The position numbers and the translations under genes were made by a program. Below are positions 28,975-35,348 of a DNA stretch of 37,650 bases, one piece after another (position 1 is the stretch's first letter; every line of letters begins with the position of its first letter). The notes beneath the pieces were generated by a model. That model was not told the origin of the DNA, ran no database searches, and was given only the letters and a program-made list of their open reading frames with translations. Location of the stretch: contig VXMU01000034.1 in the NCBI GenBank assembly GCA_009840945.1, positions 1 through 37,650 on the forward strand, read 5' to 3'. Origin of the DNA: Chloroflexota bacterium. GTDB lineage: Bacteria > Chloroflexota > Dehalococcoidia > UBA2979.

Positions 28975-29178
28975 GTGCCCACCGAACGCCACCCAATCCA
29001 CCCCAACGACGCTCACCCTCGGGACACTTCGAGCGGTCGTACGCCACCGTCGCTCGGCGACTTGTACGAGGCTGCATGGGACGAGTGGGCTCTTGGCGAC
29101 GGGCGGCTCTGGGCTTCGACAGTCGGCGATGGGCTGCAGGCCGAGGACTGGTCGCAGGAGAGGCTTGCTGGTCCGTAG
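28975..29178 (+). CDS. Hypothetical 67-aa protein
   Basis: Opens with His/Pro/Asp-rich, probably disordered sequence (MPTERHPIHPNDAHPRD), followed by SLGDLYEAAWDEWALGDGRL and WASTVGDGLQAEDW, which looks like two short amphipathic helices with several Trp. I do not recognise a family. Small acidic helical proteins of this size are often antitoxins or regulators, but no toxin-like partner is adjacent. The main support is the TAGACT box exactly 6 nt before its GTG, matching the leaderless pattern of genes in this window. Confidence 0.45.
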   Translation: MPTERHPIHPNDAHPRDTSSGRTPPSLGDLYEAAWDEWALGDGRLWASTVGDGLQAEDWSQERLAGP

Positions 29179-29199
29179 CCGATCGTAGGCGGCGCTCAG

Positions 29200-29205
29200 T
29201 ATAAC
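29200..29205 (+). promoter_or_regulatory. Candidate -10 box for the coiled-coil membrane protein gene
   Basis: TATAAC, the closest match to TATAAT in the window, lies in a locally AT-rich gap 74 nt before the ATG at 29280. Confidence 0.4.
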
Positions 29206-29279
29206 GTGCGGAGTAAGTGAATGATTGTTAGCGCGTGACCTTCGTTGTGTGGCACCATCACATGCATCCGAGGTGAGCG

Positions 29280-29552
29280 ATGGCGACGTTCGACACCCAC
29301 GAGGCAGTCCGACAGTTGACCGCATCCGGCATGGACGAGGCTCCAGCCGAGGCGGTTGTCGATGTCGTGGGCGACGCCATGGCGGACCTCGTGACGAAGA
29401 GCGACCTTGAGGTCGCCGTGGCGCAACTGACGGCCGAGATGCATCGGGCGTTGCGGGTGCAGGGCATGTGGATCGTGGGGACCATCGTGGGCCTCGCTAC
29501 GCTCGCCGCGCTCATGGTCACCACCGCTCTGATGGTCCTGGGAGTCGCGTAA
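29280..29552 (+). CDS. CCDC90/DUF1640-like coiled-coil membrane protein
   Basis: A 90-aa protein with the layout of bacterial DUF1640 (CCDC90-like) proteins. It opens MATFDTHEAVRQLTASGMDE, followed by a helix AEAVVDVVGDAMADLVTKSD. A short coiled coil LEVAVAQLTAEMHRAL and a C-terminal membrane segment (about 64-88, IVGTIVGLATLAALMVTTAL) come next. Such proteins are tail-anchored with no settled function in bacteria. GAGGTG precedes the ATG by 4 nt. Stands alone between the 67-aa orphan and the convergent lyase-family gene. Confidence 0.75.
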   Translation: MATFDTHEAVRQLTASGMDEAPAEAVVDVVGDAMADLVTKSDLEVAVAQLTAEMHRALRVQGMWIVGTIVGLATLAALMVTTALMVLGVA

Positions 29553-29589
29553 GCACCGCGTTCGCCCGCGTGACCCCGACTGGCGCCCG

Positions 29590-30471
29590 CTACGCCGCGT
29601 CCTCGCCCACCCCGTAGAGGCCCTCCAGCTCTCGCCAGTCCGGCACGCCGACTATCTCCTCGAACTCGTGGAAGCCGACCATCGCGTCGGTGCGGCCCGC
29701 TGTCGTCTTCGTCTCGAACAGCGCCTGGTACGTCTCCGCGATCGCGCGTGCGGCCGTGAAGAGCGCGGCCAACGGGAACACCACCATCGAGTAGCCGAGG
29801 TCCTGTAGCTCCGCCGAGGAGAGGAGCGGGGTCTTGCCGCCCTCAATCATGTTCGCGAACAGCGGCGCGTCTGGGATCGCTTCGCGCACCGCCTTCAGCG
29901 CGTCGACTGACTGGGGCGCCTCGACGAAGACCACGTCTGCGCCCGACTCGTGGTAGAGACGGCCGCGCCGGATCGCCTCGTCGAGGCCGAGCGGGGCGCG
30001 GGCGTCCGTGCGACCGATGATCACGAGGTCGTCGTCGCCGCGCGCGTCGGCTGCGGCGCGGATCTTCTGGGCGTGCTCCTCGGCGGGGATGACTCGCTTC
30101 CCCTCGAAGTGCCCGCACTTCTTCGGCCACTCCTGGTCTTCGAGGATGATCCCGGCCACGTCGGCCTGCACGCACTCCCGCACCGTCCGCACGACGTTGA
30201 GCGGGTTGCCGTAGCCGGTGTCCATGTCCGCCACCAGTGGCACGTCGACCGCCGCGACGATGGGACGGACGCGGTCGAGCACCTCGGAGGCGGTGAGCAG
30301 CCCGTAGTCCGGTGCGCCGAGGGCGGCCGCGGAGAAGCCGAAGCCGGTGGTGAAGAGCGCGTCGAAGCCGGCGCGCTGCGCGAGGCGGGCCGAGAGGGCG
30401 TCGTACGCGCCGGGCAGCACGATGATCTCGGGGCCGGCGAGCCGGTTCCGCAGGGTGGTCGAGTGGCGCAT
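29590..30471 (-). CDS. Isocitrate lyase/PEP mutase family lyase (methylisocitrate-lyase-like)
   Basis: A 293-aa TIM-barrel enzyme of the isocitrate lyase/PEP mutase superfamily. It has [20 protein letters not shown] near the N-terminus, the metal-site strand [14 protein letters not shown], and the lyase loop KKCGHFEGK with C119. This aligns with the catalytic Cys of PrpB and isocitrate lyase, arguing for C-C bond cleavage (2-methylisocitrate, 2,3-dimethylmalate or similar) rather than phosphonomutase. IGRTDARA and ADVVFVEAP follow. Length is close to PrpB (about 296 aa). The ATG at 30471 is chosen because GAGGAGG precedes it and family homology starts there. No prpC or prpD genes are adjacent, so the exact substrate is not set. 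Confidence 0.88.
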   Translation of the reverse strand: MRHSTTLRNRLAGPEIIVLPGAYDALSARLAQRAGFDALFTTGFGFSAAALGAPDYGLLTASEVLDRVRPIVAAVDVPLVADMDTGYGNPLNVVRTVRECVQADVAGIILEDQEWPKKCGHFEGKRVIPAEEHAQKIRAAADARGDDDLVIIGRTDARAPLGLDEAIRRGRLYHESGADVVFVEAPQSVDALKAVREAIPDAPLFANMIEGGKTPLLSSAELQDLGYSMVVFPLAALFTAARAIAETYQALFETKTTAGRTDAMVGFHEFEEIVGVPDWRELEGLYGVGEDAA

Positions 30472-30582
30472 GTGGGTCCTCCTCAGCCCCGGCTGCATGC
30501 GGCGGGGCGCGGGCGGAGGATAGCGAACCCGCGCGCCGCGAGCCGCCCCGCGCTCCGGGACGGGCCGCGCTATCCGGATGGT

Positions 30583-30616
30583 GGTATACCGTGTGCCGTA
30601 CTCCATACGGAGTATC
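30583..30616. promoter_or_regulatory. Promoter/operator region of the betaine transporter operon
   Basis: An AT-richer island holds a palindrome GGTATACC (30583-30590, containing a -10-like TATACC) and a perfect inverted repeat TACTCC-ATAC-GGAGTA (30599-30614). It lies between the divergent lyase gene (start 30471) and the ABC ATPase (start 30663). The second repeat is just downstream of the likely transcription start, as expected for a repressor site. The regulator is not in this window. Confidence 0.45.
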
Positions 30617-30662
30617 GCCGGGGGCGGCGGACGCCTGCCCGTACTTGCCTGTCGGGAGCGCC

Positions 30663-31532
30663 ATGAGTCCGGACCGGCCACACATCCAGGTACAGGGACT
30701 CTGGAAGGTCTTCGGCGACGATCCGCAGCGCGTCTTCGCGCCGGAGCACGTCGACAAGAGCAGGGCGGAGCTCCAGGACAAACTCGGCGCGGTTGTAGGG
30801 CTCCGTGATGTGTCGCTCGAGGTCGAAGCCGGCCAGATCTACGTCGTGATGGGGCTCTCGGGGAGCGGCAAGTCCACGCTTGCCCGCTGCCTGATACGGC
30901 TCGTGGAGCCGACGCGGGGCGCGATTCGCTTCGGTGGCGACGACATCAGCGAGTACACCCCGAAGGAGCTCACGGAGTTCCGCCGCGGCAAGATCGCGAT
31001 GGTGTTCCAGCACTACGGCCTGCTCCCGCACCGCCGCGTCATCGACAACGTCGCGTACGGCCTCGAGATCCAGGGCGTCGACGAGCCCGCGCGCTATCGC
31101 GCGGCGGCCGAGGCGATCGAGACGGTGGGGCTCGGCGGGTGGGAAGACTACTACCCGCGTGAGATGAGCGGCGGCATGCAGCAGCGCGTCGGCATCGCGC
31201 GGGCGCTGGCCGTGGACCCCGAGGTCCTGATCATGGACGAGCCGTTCAGCGGATTGGACCCGCTCATCCGGCGGCGGATGCAGGACGAGCTCGCCGCGCT
31301 CGAGTCGCAGCTCCACAAGACCATCGTGTTCATCACGCACGACCTCAACGAGGCGATCAAGCTCGGCGACCGCATCGCGATCATGCGCGACGGCGTGATC
31401 GTGCAGGAAGGCACGCCCGAGGACATCGTGAACCGCCCCGCCGATGACTACGTGGCGGACTTCGTGCAGGACGTCGCCAGCATGGCCGAGCTGCGCGGCG
31501 CGTCGTCCACCGCCCCGGAGGCGACCACGTGA
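30663..31532 (+). CDS. proV: Glycine betaine/proline-type ABC transporter ATP-binding protein
   Basis: A 289-aa ATPase of the OpuAA/ProV class for osmoprotectant (quaternary amine) uptake. It has LWKVFGDDP at the start, the class-specific insertion before the first strand of the ATPase core, Walker [10 protein letters not shown] at 64-72, [20 protein letters not shown], signature [20 protein letters not shown], Walker [20 protein letters not shown] and H-loop [12 protein letters not shown]. It ends soon after the ATPase domain ([14 protein letters not shown]), lacking the tandem CBS domains that sense ionic strength in OpuA. The ATG at 30663 is chosen from homology and GGGAG 6 nt upstream; the in-frame extension to 30591 lies in the operator region. 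Overlaps the permease by 4 nt (GTGA). Confidence 0.93.
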   Translation: MSPDRPHIQVQGLWKVFGDDPQRVFAPEHVDKSRAELQDKLGAVVGLRDVSLEVEAGQIYVVMGLSGSGKSTLARCLIRLVEPTRGAIRFGGDDISEYTPKELTEFRRGKIAMVFQHYGLLPHRRVIDNVAYGLEIQGVDEPARYRAAAEAIETVGLGGWEDYYPREMSGGMQQRVGIARALAVDPEVLIMDEPFSGLDPLIRRRMQDELAALESQLHKTIVFITHDLNEAIKLGDRIAIMRDGVIVQEGTPEDIVNRPADDYVADFVQDVASMAELRGASSTAPEATT

Positions 31533-32587
31533 ACGCCCCGGCCGACGCCGAGAGCGCGCCGGACGCACGCGAGACCGCGTCGAGCCCCCCGTGGCGGCGC
31601 TATGCGTGGCTGCCGGGCGGGGCGGCGGTGCTCGTCGTGCTCGTCGTCAGCCTCGTCGTATGGGGACCCGGGATGGAGTTCCCGACCACAATCTCCGAGT
31701 CGCGCTCCTCGACGCAGGGCGGTGGCTCGGTGGTGCTCACGGAGACCGTGCGTGAGCGCACCGGCGAGACGATCGACAACGCGGTCGACTGGCTGACGGA
31801 GGAGGGCGACTGGCTCTTCGACGGCATCAGCGACGCGGTCGGGCGCACCCTCATCACGATCGAGGATGTCCTGAAGTGGATCCCGTGGCCGGCCGCGATC
31901 GCGGCCGTGGCGCTGCTCTCCTTCGTGGTGGGGCGCTGGCGCCTGACGGCGTTTACGGCCCTGACGCTGCTCTACATCGGGTTCATGGGACTGTGGGAGA
32001 ACGCAATCGACACGATTGCCCTGATGGTCGTGGCGGTCGCCATCGCGCTCGCCGCCGGGCTCCCGCTCGGCGTGATCGGGGCCCGCAGCCGGATCGCCGA
32101 TAGCGTGATGCGGCCGATCCTCGATGCGATGCAGACGATGCCGAGCTTTGTCTACCTGCTGCCGGGCATCCTCTTCTTCGGGCTCGGCAAGCCGGCGGGG
32201 ATCTTCGCCACGGTCATCTACGCGGTGCCGCCGGTGATCCGGCTCACCAACCTCGGCATTCGCCAGGTCTCGCCCCAGGCCGTCGAGGCGGCCCTCGCGT
32301 TCGGCTCGTCGCCGTGGCAGGTGCTCACCAAGGTGCAGATCCCGATGGCGATGCCTACGATCATGGCGGGCATCAACCAGACCACGCTGATGGCCCTCGC
32401 GATGGTCACGATCGCGAGCATGGTCGCGGCCGGGGGACTGGGCGACGACGTCCTGCGGGCGCTCCAGAAGAACCAGCCGGGCAACGGGCTGATCGCCGGG
32501 CTGGCGATCGTCTTCCTCGCCATCATCATCGACCGGCTGACCCAGTCCATCGCGAGCGAGCAGGGCGACCGCCGCAGCGCCGGATGA
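31529..32587 (+). CDS. proW: Glycine betaine/proline-type ABC transporter permease
   Basis: A 352-aa permease of the OpuAB/ProW class. A hydrophobic segment at about 26-46 is followed by a hydrophilic section of about 60 residues ([20 protein letters not shown]) and an amphipathic stretch. The conserved core comes next: membrane segments from about 115 onward, then [20 protein letters not shown] and [20 protein letters not shown]. The cytoplasmic coupling loop is [20 protein letters not shown], with [20 protein letters not shown] near the C-terminus. Translationally coupled to the ATPase gene. Confidence 0.93.
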   Translation: MNAPADAESAPDARETASSPPWRRYAWLPGGAAVLVVLVVSLVVWGPGMEFPTTISESRSSTQGGGSVVLTETVRERTGETIDNAVDWLTEEGDWLFDGISDAVGRTLITIEDVLKWIPWPAAIAAVALLSFVVGRWRLTAFTALTLLYIGFMGLWENAIDTIALMVVAVAIALAAGLPLGVIGARSRIADSVMRPILDAMQTMPSFVYLLPGILFFGLGKPAGIFATVIYAVPPVIRLTNLGIRQVSPQAVEAALAFGSSPWQVLTKVQIPMAMPTIMAGINQTTLMALAMVTIASMVAAGGLGDDVLRALQKNQPGNGLIAGLAIVFLAIIIDRLTQSIASEQGDRRSAG

Positions 32588-32612
32588 CACACATGGCACG
32601 CCGCCTTCACGG

Positions 32613-32618
32613 TAGAGT
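32613..32618 (+). promoter_or_regulatory. Candidate internal -10 box before the binding-protein gene
   Basis: TAGAGT lies 29 nt before the ATG at 32648, in the 60-nt gap after the permease. A strong AGGGAGGAA ribosome binding site follows. An extra promoter would let the binding protein be made in excess over the membrane parts. Confidence 0.35.
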
Positions 32619-32647
32619 CACCCCGGCGGGGCAGGGAGGAACGAACG

Positions 32648-33673
32648 ATGCCGACCGCACTCCGACACGTCACCGCAACGCTGCTCCTCGCCGTGGTGGG
32701 ACTCGGCCTGGCCGTCTCGTGCGGCGGTGACGACGAGCAGCCCACGCTGGTCTTCAGCGACCTGAACTGGACGAGCGCGCAGGTCCAGAACCGTATTGCG
32801 CAGTACATCGTGGAGATGGGGTACGGCTACGAGACGGACACGGTCTTCGGCTCGACCCTGCCGCTCTTCCAGGGCCTGCGCAACGGCGACACCGACATCA
32901 CGATGGAGATCTGGTTGCCCAACCAGGATGCCGCCTGGCCCGCTGCCGAGGCCGCCGGCGAGGTCGTCCGCCTCGGCCCGAGTCTCGGTCGCGACTGGCA
33001 GTCCGCGTTCGTCATCCCCGCCTACATGCAGGAGCAGTACCCCGACCTCGACAGCATCGAGGACCTCAAGGAGGAGCGGTTCAAGCAGATCTTCGCCACC
33101 GCCGAGACGGGCGGGAAGGCGCGCCTCGTGTCGTGCACGATCGGGTGGGGCTGCGAGGAAGTGAACTACGCCCAGATAGAGGCGTACGGGCTGCTCGACC
33201 ACGTCGAGATCATCAACCCGGGCGACGGCGCGGCGCTCAACGCCGACCTCTACGGCGCCTACCAGAAGCGCGAACCGTGGCTCGGCTACCAGTGGGGGAC
33301 GAACGAGCCCGCCGCGGTGCTCGACCTCGTGCGCCTCGAGGAGCCGCCGTACAGCGACGAGTGCTGGGAGACCACCAAGGCGTGCGCCTACGAGGACGCG
33401 GACGTCTTCATCGCCGTGCATCCCGACGTGGTGGACGACGCGCCGGACATCGTCGCGATGCTGCGGTCGTGGACGTTCGCGATTCCCGAGTACGAGGCCG
33501 TGGCCAAGTGGCTCGTCGACAACGAGCACGCCAACATCAACGACGGCGCGCTCTGGTGGCTGAACGGCAACGAGGCCATCTGGAGCACGTGGGTCACTGC
33601 CGAGGCAGCCGACGCGATCCGCACCGCGCTCGCTGACGGCGAGATCCCGAGCGGCTGGCCCGAGTCGAGCTAA
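32648..33673 (+). CDS. proX: Glycine betaine/choline-type ABC substrate-binding lipoprotein
   Basis: A 341-aa binding protein of the OpuAC/ProX class. A signal sequence ends in AVSC-GG, with lipidation expected at C25. The mature protein starts LVFSDLNWTSAQVQNRIAQY, followed by GSTLPLFQGLRNGDTDITME, IWLPNQDAAWPAAEA, and later LGYQWGTNEPAAV. The Trp residues in these places are candidates for the aromatic cage that holds quaternary amines. VSCTIGWGCEEV and ECWETTKACAYED each contain a Cys pair that could form disulfides. The start has AGGGAGGAA upstream. Exact ligand (glycine betaine, choline, proline betaine) is not predictable. Confidence 0.92.
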   Translation: MPTALRHVTATLLLAVVGLGLAVSCGGDDEQPTLVFSDLNWTSAQVQNRIAQYIVEMGYGYETDTVFGSTLPLFQGLRNGDTDITMEIWLPNQDAAWPAAEAAGEVVRLGPSLGRDWQSAFVIPAYMQEQYPDLDSIEDLKEERFKQIFATAETGGKARLVSCTIGWGCEEVNYAQIEAYGLLDHVEIINPGDGAALNADLYGAYQKREPWLGYQWGTNEPAAVLDLVRLEEPPYSDECWETTKACAYEDADVFIAVHPDVVDDAPDIVAMLRSWTFAIPEYEAVAKWLVDNEHANINDGALWWLNGNEAIWSTWVTAEAADAIRTALADGEIPSGWPESS

Positions 33674-33680
33674 CTGCCGC

Positions 33681-34463
33681 GTGCCGGGCATCGTCACGCT
33701 GACGACCGACTTCGGCACGCGCGACTCATACGTCGCGCAGCTCAGGGGCGTACTGCTGAGCGCCTGCGCGGACCTGCGCATCGTCGACCTCACGCACGAG
33801 ATCGCCGCGCACGACGTGGTCGAGGGGGCGCTGTTCCTCGCCGGGGCCGTGCCGGCGTTCCCGGCGGGCACGGTGCACGTCGCCGTGGTCGACCCCGGAG
33901 TCGGCGGCGAGCGCCGTAGCGTCGCCGTCGAGGTGGGCGGGCAGCGCGTGGTGTGCCCGGACAACGGCCTGCTCGCGCTCCTCGCCCGCACACACCCCAT
34001 CGAGGCAGCCCACGAGTTGACGAACGCGCGGTTCCGCCGCGAGCCGGTGAGCGCGACGTTCGAGGGGCGCGATGTGTTCGCGCCCGCGGCGGCCCACCTT
34101 GCGTGCGGCGGGGCGCTCGCCGACCTCGGCCCGCCCGTCTCCGGCCTCGTGGAGCTCGCGCTGCCCGAGCCCGAGCACGCCGCGGGCGTTGTGCGCGGCG
34201 AGGTGATGCACATCGACCGGTTCGGCAACGCGATCACGAACATCCATGCCTCGATGCTGCAAGACGGGCCCGACCGCGCCCGCCTCCACGCTGCCGGCCG
34301 TGAGCTCGCGCTGCTGCGCATCTACGCCGACGCCGAGCCCGGCGAGGCGCTCGCGCTGGTCGGGAGCAGCGGGTACGTCGAGGTGGCCGTGCGCGAGGGC
34401 AGCGCCGCCGAGACGCTCGGGCTGGAGCGTGGATCGGCGGTCCGGATCGCGGTTGTGAGGTAG
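33681..34463 (+). CDS. SAM hydroxide adenosyltransferase (DUF62 / SAM hydrolase)
   Basis: A 260-aa member of the family that includes fluorinase and chlorinase; most bacterial members hydrolyse S-adenosylmethionine to adenosine and methionine. Hallmarks are VTLTTDFGTRDSYVAQLRGV at the N-terminus, IVDLTHEIAAHDVVEGA, VHVAVVDPGVGGERRSVAVE, VCPDNGLLALLA and HIDRFGNAITNI in the C-terminal domain. It is shorter than the halogenases and has no visible halogenase-specific insertion, so hydrolase is favoured. The GTG lies 7 nt after the binding-protein stop, suggesting transcription with the betaine transporter. Whether this reflects SAM-dependent betaine metabolism is speculation. Confidence 0.92.
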   Translation: MPGIVTLTTDFGTRDSYVAQLRGVLLSACADLRIVDLTHEIAAHDVVEGALFLAGAVPAFPAGTVHVAVVDPGVGGERRSVAVEVGGQRVVCPDNGLLALLARTHPIEAAHELTNARFRREPVSATFEGRDVFAPAAAHLACGGALADLGPPVSGLVELALPEPEHAAGVVRGEVMHIDRFGNAITNIHASMLQDGPDRARLHAAGRELALLRIYADAEPGEALALVGSSGYVEVAVREGSAAETLGLERGSAVRIAVVR

Positions 34464-34464
34464 C

Positions 34465-34477
34465 ACAAACTGTTTGT
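34465..34477. promoter_or_regulatory. AT-rich palindrome upstream of fdhD
   Basis: ACAAAC-T-GTTTGT is a perfect 13-nt inverted repeat starting 2 nt after the SAM hydrolase stop, strikingly AT-rich for this genome. It is a candidate operator, 34 nt upstream of the likely fdhD -10 box; a terminator role is unlikely given the weak stem. Confidence 0.4.
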
Positions 34478-34510
34478 AGCTCCCGCACAGGCGTCGGCAG
34501 CGCGGGGTGG

Positions 34511-34516
34511 TACCCT
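34511..34516 (+). promoter_or_regulatory. Candidate -10 box for fdhD
   Basis: TACCCT, extended as GGTACCCT, lies 25 nt before the GTG start at 34542. No good -35 box is visible. Confidence 0.3.
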
Positions 34517-34541
34517 GCGTCACAATCACCGGAACCGGCCC

Positions 34542-35348
34542 GTGACCACACAGCAACGCTCCGCCACAGTCCACGTCCACCGCGTCGCGCCGGGAGAGCC
34601 GCGCGCCCGCGCGGCCTCACCGACGCTCGACGCCGTGGCGGTCGAGGAGCCCCTCGAGATCCGGCTCGACGGGCACGCGCTGGCCGTGGTCATGCGCACG
34701 CCCGGCGACGACGAGGACCTCGTGCGCGGCTTCCTGCTGACCGAGGGCGTCGTGCTGCGCCCCTCCGAGGTGCGTGCCGTCGAGTTCGGCGAGGACGCCG
34801 TGGCCGACGCCCGGCTCGCCGACGGCGTGGTCGTCGACATCGAACAGTTCAGCCGCAACCTCTTCGTCTCCAGCTCCTGCGGCGTCTGCGGCAAGGCCTC
34901 GATCGAGGCCGTCGAGCTGCTCGCGCCGCGCGCGCCGCAGTTCCCCGTGCGACGCGATGTGATCGCGGGAGCGACGGACCGGCTGGGCGAGCTGCAGCCG
35001 ACGTTCGAGGAGACGGGTGGCCTGCACGCCGCGGGCATCTTTGACCTCGACGGCCGCGCGCTCGTGGTGCGCGAGGACATCGGACGTCACAACGCGGTCG
35101 ACAAGGCGATCGGCGCGCTGGGCGCCGAGGGCTGGCCGTTGCCGCCCGCGCTGCTCGTGGTCTCCGGCCGCCAGAGCTTCGAGATCGTGCAGAAGGCCGC
35201 GATGGCGCGTCTCGGCGGGGTGGTGGGCGTCTCGGCGCCGTCCTCGCTGGCCGTCGAGCTGGCGCAGCAGCTGGGGCTGCTCCTTGCCGGCTTCGCGCGC
35301 GGCGACCGCTTCAACGTCTACGCCGGCGCGGAGCGCCTCGATGGCTAG
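34542..35348 (+). CDS. fdhD: Formate dehydrogenase accessory sulfurtransferase FdhD
   Basis: A 268-aa protein that passes sulfur from a cysteine desulfurase to the molybdenum cofactor of formate-dehydrogenase-type enzymes, needed for their activity. Marks are VAVEEPLEIRLDGHALAVVM, RTPGDDEDLVRGFLLTEGV, and the CxxC pair C113/C116 in SSSCGVCGKAS. GGLHAAGIFDLDGRALVVRE, DIGRHNAVDKAIGA, VVSGRQSFEIVQKAAMA and VGVSAPSSLAVELA follow. Starts at a GTG without an obvious Shine-Dalgarno site. It overlaps the oxidoreductase gene by 8 nt, tying the two together. Confidence 0.95.
   Translation: MTTQQRSATVHVHRVAPGEPRARAASPTLDAVAVEEPLEIRLDGHALAVVMRTPGDDEDLVRGFLLTEGVVLRPSEVRAVEFGEDAVADARLADGVVVDIEQFSRNLFVSSSCGVCGKASIEAVELLAPRAPQFPVRRDVIAGATDRLGELQPTFEETGGLHAAGIFDLDGRALVVREDIGRHNAVDKAIGALGAEGWPLPPALLVVSGRQSFEIVQKAAMARLGGVVGVSAPSSLAVELAQQLGLLLAGFARGDRFNVYAGAERLDG

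Noticed and set aside
32618-34321. 567-codon minus-strand open frame opposite the binding lipoprotein and SAM hydrolase genes
   Set aside because: No domain, no ribosome binding site; antisense to two recognised proteins.
33681-34463. Fluorinase or chlorinase
   Set aside because: The protein is in the same family but is shorter and lacks a visible halogenase-specific insertion; SAM hydrolase is the more common function.
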